Assembly (NCBI GenBank): GCA_963824345.1
Contig: CAWGOZ010000003.1
Span: forward strand, 62,001 to 126,000
Direction of reading: 5' to 3'
Length of the DNA stretch: 64,000 nt
Source: Palsa-89 sp963824345
GTDB taxonomy: Bacteria; Acidobacteriota; Terriglobia; Bryobacterales; Bryobacteraceae
In this document: positions 45,232-54,800 of the stretch, in pieces
Position numbering within the stretch: position 1 is the first letter of the stretch
Layout: the number at the start of each line of letters is the position of its first letter
Notes under the pieces: model-generated
What the model saw: only the letters and a program-made list of their open reading frames with translations
Told to the model about the DNA's origin: nothing
Databases searched by the model: none
Position numbers and translations under genes: made by a program

Positions 45232-45807
45232 ATGATTACCGCCAAAGCGCTGGACCTCCACGTGCAACAACTTTTTGATCTATTGGAACGCCTCCATTCC
45301 GCCCTAGCTAAGGCCGGAATTGAATATCGCGTCATCGGAGGAATGGCCGTATTTCTCCAGATCAGCGCGCGTGATCCGGATGCGGCTCGTTTCACAAGAG
45401 ATGTCGATATAGCGGTTGATCGAGCGGACCTGCAACGCATAGCCAAGGCTGCCGAGCAATTCGGCTTTCGCTATCGGCACGTCGCCGGTGTGGACATGCT
45501 GGTGAGCGCCGAGAACCCGAAGGCAAGAAGCGCCGTCCATCTGGTGTTCGTTCGCGAGAAGGTCCGCCCTCAAGATGTGCTGGCCATTCCGGATTTTTCC
45601 GATCCTACTCGAACCGTCGAGGGCTTTCTATTGGCTCCAGTCCCGGATCTGGTGCGCATGAAGCTCACCAGTTTTCGCATCAAGGACAAAACTCACATTG
45701 TCGACATGGACTCGGTCGGCTTGATCACGCCTGAAATCGAAGCCGGCCTATCCGCTCCGCTGCGCGAGCGCCTTGAGCGAGTGCGGGCGGAAGAACGCGG
45801 CGACTGA
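45232..45807 (+). CDS. Nucleotidyltransferase-fold protein, toxin-like
   Basis: 191 residues. YRVIGGMAVFLQ (GG motif) and FTRDVDIAVDRADL (DxD metal residues) mark a nucleotidyltransferase fold of the AbiEii/DUF6036 kind. The remainder (ARSAVHLVFVRE, VPDLVRMKLTSFRIKDKTHI) also fits. No HEPN or antitoxin partner is next to it. The ATG at 45232 begins the domain; a longer frame runs upstream into mltG. It converges with the Uma2 gene, one base between the stops. Substrate unknown. Confidence 0.75.
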   Translation: MITAKALDLHVQQLFDLLERLHSALAKAGIEYRVIGGMAVFLQISARDPDAARFTRDVDIAVDRADLQRIAKAAEQFGFRYRHVAGVDMLVSAENPKARSAVHLVFVREKVRPQDVLAIPDFSDPTRTVEGFLLAPVPDLVRMKLTSFRIKDKTHIVDMDSVGLITPEIEAGLSAPLRERLERVRAEERGD

Positions 45808-45808
45808 C

Positions 45809-46303
45809 TCAGGCTTCGAAGACTTCTTCGAGCGGAACTTCGATGTCGGGGTTCTTCGTCCGCAACATCCCATCCAGAACTTCGTGCATCTCGCCCGGTG
45901 TGTAGCAGTATGCCCGGCGCGTCAGCGGATCGAGCACCCAAACGTAGCGGACGCCCATTTGAAAATAATCGGACAGTTTCTCATTGATGCGCGTGACCGT
46001 GTCTATTCGCGATAATACCTCGACGCAGAGGACTGGCGGGTACTGAACGATGGGATCTGGCGGATCGGATGCCAAAACTACGCATACGTCCGGCACCCGA
46101 AGGCGCGTCGGACTGACCTGCACACGCTGTGACATGAGGGCCCGGACACCGGCCCGAGCTTCTTGCCGGAAAAGCAGAAAGCCCATAGCGCCGTGGGCGT
46201 GACTGTGCGGCTGCTCCCCCCAGTGACGCTCCAGGATCTCGCCATCAACGTACTCGCGATCCGCTTCGTAACTCGTGGTGAGATATTCCTGGACGTTTAC
46301 CAT
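45809..46303 (-). CDS. Uma2-family PD-(D/E)xK nuclease-fold protein
   Basis: 164 residues. VDGEILER, LRVPDVCVVLAS (Asp), PPVLCVEVLSRIDT (ExL) and INEKLSDYFQMGVRYVWVLD give the Uma2/DUF820 pattern. Members are common in cyanobacteria and acidobacteria, often in many copies. They have the nuclease fold but their cellular role is not established. It starts with ATG whose last base overlaps the stop of the epimerase gene region (46303), suggesting cotranscription with the epimerase. Confidence 0.85.
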   Translation of the reverse strand: MVNVQEYLTTSYEADREYVDGEILERHWGEQPHSHAHGAMGFLLFRQEARAGVRALMSQRVQVSPTRLRVPDVCVVLASDPPDPIVQYPPVLCVEVLSRIDTVTRINEKLSDYFQMGVRYVWVLDPLTRRAYCYTPGEMHEVLDGMLRTKNPDIEVPLEEVFEA

Positions 46304-47355
46304 TAATCCATCGGCGCCGAATAGGCGGACGCCGGCGCGGCAGCGATCAAGCCGTCCTCGAACGAATAATCGGGCTTGGGAAACTTGTGCCGCAGATACC
46401 AGCGATACGTTCCCTTCAATCCGGTATTGAAATCGACCGGTTTGAACTTCAAAATGCGCTGCGCCTTATTCACCACCACCGTGATCGCGGGCAGGTCGAA
46501 ATAGACTCCGAAATACATCTTGGGCCCCATGGGATGGCCGCCGGCGCGCAAAATCCGCTCGCGTGGAAGGCGCACGAAGGTGGGGTCTTTTCCAGCGGCG
46601 CGCGCGAACGCTTCCACCGCCTCCACTTGCGTCAAAGGCCTGGGATTGGCGATGTTAAACGCGTGCCCTTCGATATCGGGAGTGTCCATGGCCTTGATGC
46701 AGGCGCCCACCAGGTCATCAATGTGGACAAACTGCATCAGCCGGCGGCCGTCGCCAGGCAGGATTAACGCACGCCCGTCTTTTATTCGGTCCCAAAAAAA
46801 AGCTTCGCGATAAAACGGATTTCCAGGACCATAGACGAACGGGGGACGCAGCGTCACCACCGGGAATCCGTTGCGCTGCCGCATGCGAAACAGCGCTCGC
46901 TCGCTCATAGCCTTGTTGCGCACGTAGGCCTCGGAATGATCGTCGGGGGCCAGCGCGTCTCCTTCGTGATGATTGAGCCCATCCCCATAAGCGCCGACGC
47001 TGGACATAAAAACATAGCGCTGTAGATTGTTCCCGCAGGCTCGCGCAGTGGCTTCCACCTGGGCCGCCGTGGTGCCGCGCTCCCAGTCGTACACGTTGTC
47101 GTAGACCACGTCGAAGCTCTTCCCGGCCAGGGCGCGCTTCACCGCCTCCGGATCGTTGCGGTCCGCGACGATGTTCGCCACCTTCTTCCCCAGCTTGTGC
47201 CGGCCTTTGCGATGCAGAACCGCGACATCGTGCCCGGCGTGCACCAACTCCCTCACCAGCGCCTGGCCGATGAACAGAGTTCCGCCTATCACCAGCACCT
47301 TTCGTTTTGCCGGCTCCTGACGTTTGGATCCGTTAGTCGTAGTACTCGAGGCCAA
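46303..47355 (-). CDS. NAD-dependent epimerase/dehydratase (extended SDR)
   Basis: 350 residues. VLVIGGTLFIGQALVRELVH is the NAD-binding loop (GxxxxxGxxxR-like). FMSSVGAYG, YVRNKAMSERAL (YxxxK) and LRPPFVYGPGNPFYR follow. It resembles nucleotide-sugar or chloroplast CSP41-like SDRs, but the substrate cannot be named. The start at TTG 47355 lies inside the end of the inositol-phosphate synthase gene by 23 bases; a GTG near the NAD loop is an alternative. Overlap points to coordinated expression. Confidence 0.82.
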   Translation of the reverse strand: MASSTTTNGSKRQEPAKRKVLVIGGTLFIGQALVRELVHAGHDVAVLHRKGRHKLGKKVANIVADRNDPEAVKRALAGKSFDVVYDNVYDWERGTTAAQVEATARACGNNLQRYVFMSSVGAYGDGLNHHEGDALAPDDHSEAYVRNKAMSERALFRMRQRNGFPVVTLRPPFVYGPGNPFYREAFFWDRIKDGRALILPGDGRRLMQFVHIDDLVGACIKAMDTPDIEGHAFNIANPRPLTQVEAVEAFARAAGKDPTFVRLPRERILRAGGHPMGPKMYFGVYFDLPAITVVVNKAQRILKFKPVDFNTGLKGTYRWYLRHKFPKPDYSFEDGLIAAAPASAYSAPMD

Positions 47356-48652
47356 GGTGTGTAATCAAATCCTCACCGCGCATCCAGCGCAGCGTATTCT
47401 TCAACTTCATCAACTGGATAAAAACGTCGTGCTCCGGATACAGTCCCGGCGCCGTCATGGGAGCTTTGAAGTAGAAGGAAAGCCACTCTTGAATGCCTTT
47501 CATACCGGCGCGCTGCGCCAGATCCAGAAACAACACCAGATCCAGCACCAGGGGCGCTGCGAGGATGGAATCGCGGCACAGGAAGTTGATTTTGATCTGC
47601 ATGGGATAACCCAGCCATCCGAAGATGTCGATGTTGTCCCAGCCTTCTTTGGCGTCGCCGCGCGGCGGATAGTAATTGATGCGAACCGCGTGATAGAGAT
47701 CTTTATATAGCTCCGGATACAGTTCGGGCTGTAGAATCTGCTGGAGCACGCTGAGCTTGGTCTCTTCCTTGGACTTGAACGAACCTGGGTCTTCCAGCAC
47801 TTCGCCGTCGCGATTGCCCAGAATATTGGTTGAAAACCAACCCGACATTCCCAGCATGCGGGCCTTCAATCCCGGCGCCACCAGAGTTTTCATGAAAGTC
47901 TGTCCGGTTTTGAAGTCCTTGCCGCAAATCGGGACCTGCCGGTCGCGAGCCAGTTCCTGCAAGGCCGGCATGTCGGTGGTCAGGTTCGGGGCGCCATTGG
48001 CGTACGGCACGCCGCTCTTCAGCGCGGCATAGGCGTAAATCTGGCTGGGAGCGATATCCGGATCGTTCTTCTGCAGCCCGCACTCGAAGTCCTTTAAGTT
48101 CTGATGCACGGCTCCGGGCCGATGAAATACTTCGGTCGATCCGCACCAGATCATCACCAGCCGCTCGGCGCCGCTGGACTCGCGAAATTGCCGGATGTCC
48201 TCCATCAGCATTTCCGCTTTATCCATCTTCGAGCCGGCTGTCTTGACGTTGGGCCCGTTCAAGCGCCGCACATATTCCGTATCGAAGACCGCCTGCATGG
48301 GCTTGATGGCGCTGAGCGGCTCGCGAACCTTCTCGAGCAGCGCCGGTTCCAGCACCGCTGCATGCACGGCCGACTCATAAGCCGTGTCATTGAAAATATC
48401 CCAGCCCCCGAAAACCAGGTCTTCCAAGCCAGCCAACGGAACAAAGTCTTTAATCTTTGGGCTGCGGCCTTCGGTGCGTTTGCCGAGGCGCACGGTTCCC
48501 AGCTGCGTGAGCGATCCGATGGGCTTTCCAAGCCCTCGTTTCACCGCCTCAACTCCCGCCATGAATGTCGTGCTGACCGCTCCAATGCCGGGAATCAGGA
48601 CCCCTAGTTTACCTCCGGCGGGCGCAATCCTGGTGTTTCCTGTGGTGGACAA
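47333..48652 (-). CDS. Inositol-3-phosphate synthase
   Basis: 439 residues. Isomerises glucose 6-phosphate to 1D-myo-inositol 3-phosphate with NAD. The N-terminus GKLGVLIPGIGAVSTTFMAG fits the NAD loop. Further marks are FGGWDIFNDTAYESAV, GKDFKTGQTFMKTLVAPGLK and GWFSTNILGNRDGEVL (active-site region). Also KINFLCRDSILAAPLVLDLV. Start TTG at 48652 follows GGAG at 9 bases. Bacterial versions serve phosphatidylinositol, mycothiol or osmolyte synthesis. The adjacent epimerase suggests a dedicated product, but no lipid-transfer gene is nearby. Confidence 0.93.
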   Translation of the reverse strand: MSTTGNTRIAPAGGKLGVLIPGIGAVSTTFMAGVEAVKRGLGKPIGSLTQLGTVRLGKRTEGRSPKIKDFVPLAGLEDLVFGGWDIFNDTAYESAVHAAVLEPALLEKVREPLSAIKPMQAVFDTEYVRRLNGPNVKTAGSKMDKAEMLMEDIRQFRESSGAERLVMIWCGSTEVFHRPGAVHQNLKDFECGLQKNDPDIAPSQIYAYAALKSGVPYANGAPNLTTDMPALQELARDRQVPICGKDFKTGQTFMKTLVAPGLKARMLGMSGWFSTNILGNRDGEVLEDPGSFKSKEETKLSVLQQILQPELYPELYKDLYHAVRINYYPPRGDAKEGWDNIDIFGWLGYPMQIKINFLCRDSILAAPLVLDLVLFLDLAQRAGMKGIQEWLSFYFKAPMTAPGLYPEHDVFIQLMKLKNTLRWMRGEDLITHLGLEYYD

Positions 48653-48797
48653 CTCTCGAATCTCCTTGGGTGGCGCGAGGCTCCAATGTGCCCTCGATGC
48701 GGGCTTGTGACGCCTATCCTTCGCCAGTGTAGCATTTTGTGCGATAAACCGCGTTGTTCGCCTGGAATTCGCGGCGCGTAAGCTATACTAAAGGCTG
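48653..48797. other. Divergent intergenic region between inositol-phosphate synthase and LytTR genes
   Basis: 145 bases that should carry promoters both ways. TATACT at 48784-48789 is close to the LytTR start, so that transcript would have an extremely short leader. No LytTR-type direct repeat pair was recognised. Confidence 0.35.
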
Positions 48798-49589
48798 ATG
48801 ACTGAGCGTGCTACAAGCACTTCCGCCAGCACCATTTCCGCAATTCTGGTGGATGATGAACAGCTCGCGCGTGACGAACTTTCCTACCTGTTGAAGGAAT
48901 TCCCGGATGTCGAAATACTGGCCACCGGCGGCAATGGCTTGGAGGCCGTCAAGCTGATCGAAAACCTGGAGCCCGACGTTGTGTTCCTGGACGTGCAGAT
49001 GCCAGGCCTGGACGGCCTGGGCGTAATCCAGAACCTGCGCGAAAAGAACATCCCGCTGCCGCACTTCATTCTGGCCACCGCCTACGATCAGTACGCCATC
49101 CAGGCTTTTCGCTGGGAAGCGCTGGATTATTTGCTGAAGCCGATTGAGAAGGACCGGCTGGCGCTGGCGATTGAGCGCGCGCGCAAAGCAGTCTCCGACA
49201 AAGCCAAGATGGCGCCCCAAGCGGAGATCCCCGCCCTCAGAGCCACGCCGCAACGCACCAAACTGCTGGTCAAGAACAACAACCGCAATTTCATCGTCGA
49301 TGCGCAGGACGTGGTGTACGCCACCATCGATGACGGGCTCATCACGGTGGTAGCCACTAACGTGGAGGGTGAATCGAACTACCGCACCATCGAAGAGCTG
49401 CAATCCAATCTCGATCCGGCCACCTTCTGGCGCGTTCACCGGTCCTTCCTGGTGAACATTCATCGCATCAAGGAAGTGATCCCGTGGTTCAAGTCCAGCT
49501 TCCAGCTCCGCATGGATGACAAGAAGCAAACCGAAGTGCCGGTAAGCCGGGTGCAAACCAAGCGGCTGCGCGCTTTGTTGAAACTCTAA
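48798..49589 (+). CDS. LytTR-family response regulator
   Basis: 263 residues. The receiver domain has ILVDDEQLARDELSY and the phospho-accepting Asp in VVFLDVQMPGLDGL, ending YLLKPIEKDRL. The LytTR DNA-binding domain follows from about residue 155 with KNNNRNFIVDAQDVVYATID and FWRVHRSFLVNIHRIKEV. No histidine kinase is adjacent, so the partner is elsewhere. A TATACT lies at 48784-48789, just before the start, and AAAGG gives a weak ribosome site. Confidence 0.93.
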   Translation: MTERATSTSASTISAILVDDEQLARDELSYLLKEFPDVEILATGGNGLEAVKLIENLEPDVVFLDVQMPGLDGLGVIQNLREKNIPLPHFILATAYDQYAIQAFRWEALDYLLKPIEKDRLALAIERARKAVSDKAKMAPQAEIPALRATPQRTKLLVKNNNRNFIVDAQDVVYATIDDGLITVVATNVEGESNYRTIEELQSNLDPATFWRVHRSFLVNIHRIKEVIPWFKSSFQLRMDDKKQTEVPVSRVQTKRLRALLKL

Positions 49590-49608
49590 TCCGAAAATCG
49601 GAGGCCTG

Positions 49609-50487
49609 ATGTCGACTGCCGCTCCCCGCGCCGCGGTTACCATTCGCCGCGCGAAGCCTGAAGATGCGCCCGCCTGCGGGCAAATCTGCTACGAAGCCTT
49701 TCAAAAAATCAGCACCGATCACAATTTTCCGCCGGATGTTCCCGCTCCTGAAATGGCTGTGGGCCTGTTGACCAGAATGTTCTCGGACCCTGGCTCCTAT
49801 TGCGTCGTCGCCGAAGCCGACGGCCGTATCGTGGGCAGCAATTGCTTGTACGAACGCGACTCGATGGCCGGTTTAGGGCCCATCACCATCGATCCGAAGA
49901 CGCAAAATCGTGGGGTCGGCCGCAAGCTGATGGATGCCGTACTGGATCGCGCGCGGGAGCGGAACTGCGCCGGGGTCAGGCTGGTGCAGGCCGCGTTCCA
50001 TAATCGATCGCTGTCGCTCTACACCGCGCTGGGTTTCGACGTTCGCGAGCCGCTGGCAACCATCCAAGGCCCAGCCATCAAGAAAACCTATGACGGATTT
50101 ATGGTGCGGCCGGCCCAGTTATCCGATCTCGAAGCGTGCAATCAGGTTGCCCTGTGCGTGCACGGCCACCACCGCGGCGGAGAACTTGCCGAGGCTATTC
50201 AACAACGCACTGCGACTGTGGTGGAACGCTACGGACGAATCACCGGATACGCCAGTTCGCTGGCTTTCTATGGGCATGCGGTAGCGGAGACGAATCCCGA
50301 TTTGCAGGCCATCATCGCGGCGGCCGACAGTTTCGCCGGTCCGGGAATCCTGGTGCCATCGCGCAACTCGGAACTTTTCCGCTGGTGCCTGTCTCACGGC
50401 CTGCGCGTGGTTCAGCCGATGACGCTGATGTCGATGGGCCTGTACAACGAACCGAAGGGTGCGTTCCTGCCTTCGATCCTGTATTGA
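49609..50487 (+). CDS. GNAT-family N-acetyltransferase, tandem domains
   Basis: 292 residues in two GNAT-like halves. The first shows the acetyl-CoA motif IDPKTQNRGVGRKLMDAVLD. The second starts near residue 165 with VRPAQLSDLEACNQV but has no clear R/Q-x-x-G-x-G/A loop, so it is likely non-catalytic, as in many fused GNAT proteins. It starts 19 bases after the LytTR gene and may be its target or just cotranscribed. Substrate unknown. Confidence 0.85.
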   Translation: MSTAAPRAAVTIRRAKPEDAPACGQICYEAFQKISTDHNFPPDVPAPEMAVGLLTRMFSDPGSYCVVAEADGRIVGSNCLYERDSMAGLGPITIDPKTQNRGVGRKLMDAVLDRARERNCAGVRLVQAAFHNRSLSLYTALGFDVREPLATIQGPAIKKTYDGFMVRPAQLSDLEACNQVALCVHGHHRGGELAEAIQQRTATVVERYGRITGYASSLAFYGHAVAETNPDLQAIIAAADSFAGPGILVPSRNSELFRWCLSHGLRVVQPMTLMSMGLYNEPKGAFLPSILY

Positions 50488-50535
50488 CGCGCATTTGTAC
50501 CGAACCGCGACCGTGAGGGAGCTGTCCTCAGGCTT

Positions 50536-51834
50536 TCATCGGACATCGGACGCCTTAACCACCTGGACCGGCGCCCCGCTGGCCAGCGAATCGGGCGGAT
50601 TGGCGATTACCAAATCGTCTTCATTCAACCCCGAGACCACCTCGACTTCGTTGCCGTAATCCTTGCCGAGCACGACCGGCACCAGCTCGGCTTTTCCGCC
50701 ACGAACCACCCCTACGCGCAATCCTTCGCTGCGGAACATCAGAGTGCTGACAGGCAAAATGAGCGCCCGCGAACCTTCCGGAATCAGGAGATGGACTTCG
50801 GCATAAGCGCCCGGCCTAAGCTCGCCCGACGCATTGTCAACGTCCACTTCGGTAAGCAGAGTTCGAGTGGCGGGATCGATCGCTCCGGAGGTGCGGACCA
50901 GTTCGCCCGGAAAGCGGCGCCCGGGAAATTCAGCCAATGTCAGATACGACTTGAGCCCGGGAACGGCCGCCCGCGAATCGGCTTGCGGAACGCTGACGTA
51001 AACGCGCAGCTTGGCGGTAGCGGCCAGGTGGAACAGTTCCTGGGAGGTTCCACCATTGCCGGCGTTGATGAGCGCGCCGACATCGACGTTGCGAGCCGTT
51101 ACGATGCCATCGAAAGGCGCCTTCACGGTTTCATAGCTCTGCATGTCTTCCAAGCGCGCCAGATTGGCCTGGGCGGCGACGATATTGCTCCTGGCTGCCG
51201 CGATAGCCTGTTCGAGCGCATTGAGATTGGCCACTTGCGCCTGATATTGCGCCTGGTATTGATCGTTCTCCTGGCGCGAGACCGCGCCCTTCTTCACCAG
51301 ATTCTGCCAGCGCTCCGCAGTAACGCGAGCGATCTCTTCGTTGGCCTTGCCTTGCTGCTCGTTAGCGATTGCCTGATCCAAAGAGGCCCGGGTCTGTTGC
51401 AGGGTCGCCCTAGCTTGACTGACCTGCTGATCGATCTCGGGCGCTTCGATGGTCGCCAAAACCTGCCCGGCTTTCACGCGGCCCCCGATATCGACATTCC
51501 ATTGCTTCAAATAACCGCTGGAGCGCGCGTAGATGGGCGAGTCCGTAAAAGCCTGAATGTTGCCTGGAAGCACCACCTCGTTCTTCATGGCGCCGGGCTT
51601 CGGATGGATCACTGAAACAGCGGGGATGGCCAGCTCCTGAGTAGCTTCGTTAACCGCGGCGGCAGTTTGGATGCGGGCATGGATGCCCCGCAACACGATG
51701 CCTGCCGCGATCAGCACGGCCAGGGCCAGTAGCAGCGCGAACTTCAGCTTTCGCGGAGGCGCGGGGGGCAAACGGGAAGGCAAAACCGGCTTCGTCGTGA
51801 TCTGGGTTTCCAGCATGGATTTACTATCTAGCAT
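50536..51834 (-). CDS. RND efflux membrane-fusion (adaptor) protein
   Basis: About 432 residues. A membrane helix near residues 30-45 (FALLLALAVLIAAGIVL) anchors it. The biotinyl-lipoyl halves are YLKQWNVDIGGRVKAGQVLA and YETVKAPFDGIVTARNVDVG, with a coiled-coil hairpin of about 110 residues between (AQARATLQQT... QANLARL). It links the inner-membrane pump to an outer-membrane channel. It overlaps the end of the permease gene, so it is translated after it, opposite to the usual order. The exact start is uncertain (ATG at 51840, 51834 or 51816). Confidence 0.9.
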   Translation of the reverse strand: MLDSKSMLETQITTKPVLPSRLPPAPPRKLKFALLLALAVLIAAGIVLRGIHARIQTAAAVNEATQELAIPAVSVIHPKPGAMKNEVVLPGNIQAFTDSPIYARSSGYLKQWNVDIGGRVKAGQVLATIEAPEIDQQVSQARATLQQTRASLDQAIANEQQGKANEEIARVTAERWQNLVKKGAVSRQENDQYQAQYQAQVANLNALEQAIAAARSNIVAAQANLARLEDMQSYETVKAPFDGIVTARNVDVGALINAGNGGTSQELFHLAATAKLRVYVSVPQADSRAAVPGLKSYLTLAEFPGRRFPGELVRTSGAIDPATRTLLTEVDVDNASGELRPGAYAEVHLLIPEGSRALILPVSTLMFRSEGLRVGVVRGGKAELVPVVLGKDYGNEVEVVSGLNEDDLVIANPPDSLASGAPVQVVKASDVR

Positions 51835-54800
51835 CGGCAATGACCCGCTTTCTATGCAACATGCTGAACACCGTGGGCACGAAAAACAGCGTGGCGATGG
51901 TGGCGCAAATCAATCCGCCGATGACCGCGCGGCCGAGCGGGGCGTTTTGTTCGCCGCCTTCGCCCAGCCCCAAGGCCATCGGGATCATGCCGATGATCAT
52001 GGCCAGGGCGGTCATCAGTACGGGACGAAAACGGGTGAAGCCGGCTTCCAGAGCCGCGCGCGCAGGATCGCCTTCAGACTCCAGATGCTCCTTGGCGAAG
52101 CTGATCACCAGAATGCTATTGGCGGTGGCCACGCCGACGCTCATAATGGCGCCCATCAGAGCTGGAACGCTCAAAGTGGTGCGCGAGACGAAAAGAAAGA
52201 TCACGATGCCGGCCATGGCGGCGGGTAGCGCGGTGATGATGATGAAGGGGTCCAGCCAGGATTGAAAGTTGATCACGATGAGGAAATAAACCAGAACGAT
52301 GGACAGCACCAGGCCTCCCAGCAGGCCGCGGAAAGACGACTGCATGGTGTCGATCTGGCCGCGGACGATCAACTGCGAGCCGCGCGGCAGGTTCGGACGC
52401 GCCTTTTCGACGATGCGGTCGATGTCGCTGGCGACGGCGCCCAAATCGCGATCCTGCACGTTTCCGAAAATGTCGATGGCGCGCTGGATATTGTAGTGCG
52501 AAACCACTGCCATCTCGGCCCGGCGGCTGGTGCTGACGACATCGCCCATAATTTCCGGCCGGTGCACGGCCTCGCCGGTGATGGGGATGTTATTCAGATC
52601 GCTCACCGAAGAGACGTCGTACTGCGGAGTCTGGGCCACCAGGCTGTAGCTCACGCCGTTTTTGGGATCGAGCCAAAACGCGGGTGTGGTTTGAAAGCTT
52701 CCGCTCAGGGAGATCAACAAACTGTTGGCGACGTCAAGCTGGGTGTAGCCGCTCTCGATGGCCTTGGTGCGATTGACGTTCACTTGAATTCGCGGCAGAT
52801 CGAAGAGCTGGTGGATACGCAGATCCACCGCGCCGGGCACGCCGCGCAGCTGGCCCAAAAGGTTGGTGGCGAAAGCGTGGTTGGCGGCCAGGTTGGGGCC
52901 GGAAACTTGAATGTCGATGGGCGCGGGCAGGCCGAAGTTCAGAATCTGGCTGATGATGTCGGCCGGCAGGAAGTAAAACGACACGCCGGGAAACTCGCGC
53001 GGCAGCTTACGGCGCAGTTCGTGGACGAAAAGATCCGTCGGCCGGTGGCCCGGTTTCAGGGTAACCAGAACGTCGGCGTCCATGGTTCCCACCGGCGCCG
53101 AGTTGCTGTAAGCCATGTTGATGGAGCTATAGGGCAGGCCAATGTTATCGATGATGCTGGACAGTTCCGAGGCTGGGATGGTTTCGTGCATCGAAGTCTC
53201 GATCAGATCCCCCAGCCGCGCGGTCTCTTCGATGCGGGTGCCGGTCTTAGCGCGGAAATGCAGATTGAACTGGCCGGCGTCGGTGACGGGGAAGAAGTCG
53301 CGGCCGAGCCATGGGATCAGCAGAAACGCGGCGGCGCAGAGCGCCAAAAACACGGGAACGAACGGGCGGCGCCGGCGAATGCAGGTCTCGAGCGTCCGCA
53401 GGTAAGCGCTGCGCGTAGCGTCGAATCCCCGCTCAAAGGCGCGCTGGAATCGCGCGGCAAGGTTCCAGGATTCGGGCTCGGAAGCATGCCGGCTGTGCGG
53501 CTTCAGCAGATACATGGCGAGCGTGGGAACCAGCGTGCGGGAGAGCACATAGGACGCCAGCATCGCAAAAACCACAGCCTCGGCCAGGGGAATGAACAAA
53601 TAGCGCGCCACCCCGGTAAGGAAAAACATAGGGATGAAGACAATGCAGATGCAGAGCGTGGAAACCAGCGCCGGGAGCGCGATTTGGGCCGCCCCGTCGA
53701 GAATGCCGCTGTGCAGGTTCTTGCCCTCGTCGAAATTGCGGTCGATATTCTCGATCGTGACGGTGGCGTCGTCCACCAAGATGCCGACCGCCAAGGCCAG
53801 GCCGCCCAGCGTCATGATGTTGATGGTTTCGCCCAGCGCGCTTAGGGCGCAAATCGAGCACAGGATCGAAAGCGGGATCGAGATCGCAATGATCAGCGTG
53901 CTGCGCCAGCTCCCGAGAAACAGCAGAATCATGATGGCGGTAAGGCAAGCGGCCAGAATCGCTTCCCGAACCACCCCGCTCACCGCAGCGCGCACGAACA
54001 CCGACTGGTCGGCGATAGGCTCAATCTTCAGAGCGGGCGGGAGCGTGGCGGCGATTTTGGGCAGCATGCCGCGCACTTGCCTCACGATATCGAGCGTGGA
54101 GGTGTCGCCGAATTTCAGGATGCTGAGCAGCGTGCTGCGCTGTCCGTTGCGGCGCACGATGTTGGTCTGCGGCGAAAAGCCGTCGCGCACGTTCGCCACG
54201 TCGTGCACATAGATGGTGCTGTTTCCGACCGCCTTCACCGGAAGGTCGTTGAGCTCCTGGACCGTTTCCGGGCTGGCGTTCAGGCCGACGTCGTACTCGA
54301 ACTGTCCGATCTTGGACGTGCCGGTGGGCAGAATCAGATTCTGCGTGTTCACCGCGTTCACGACATCGGCGGGCGAGAGGCCTTTGGATTGCAATAGCGC
54401 GGGCTGCAGATCGATCATCACCTGGCGCTGCTTGCCCCCATATGGCCAGGGCACCGCCGCGCCCTTTACAGTGGCGAGTTGAGTGCGAATGAAGTTAGCG
54501 GCGTAGTCGAACAGCTGCTGTTCGGGTATGCCTTGACCGGAAAGCGCGAGTTGAAGGATCGGAACACTGGAGGCGTTGTAGACCAGCATAAAGGGCGACG
54601 CCGAACCGGGCGGCATGGAGTGCAGTGCATTCTGCGCCACCGCAGTGAGCTGAGCCATCGCCATGTCCACCCGGGTGCCGGGATGGAAAAAGACCTTGGT
54701 GATGCTGCGGCCGTTGACGGTCTGCGATTCCAGGTGATCGATGTCGGTAACGACGGTGGTAAGGGAGCGCTCGTAGGGTGAAGCCACCCGCTCTTCCATT

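Noticed and set aside
52262..53845. A 527-codon plus-strand ORF opposite the RND permease
   Set aside because: Antisense to an intact AcrB-type pump, with low-complexity Asp/Gly/Arg composition.
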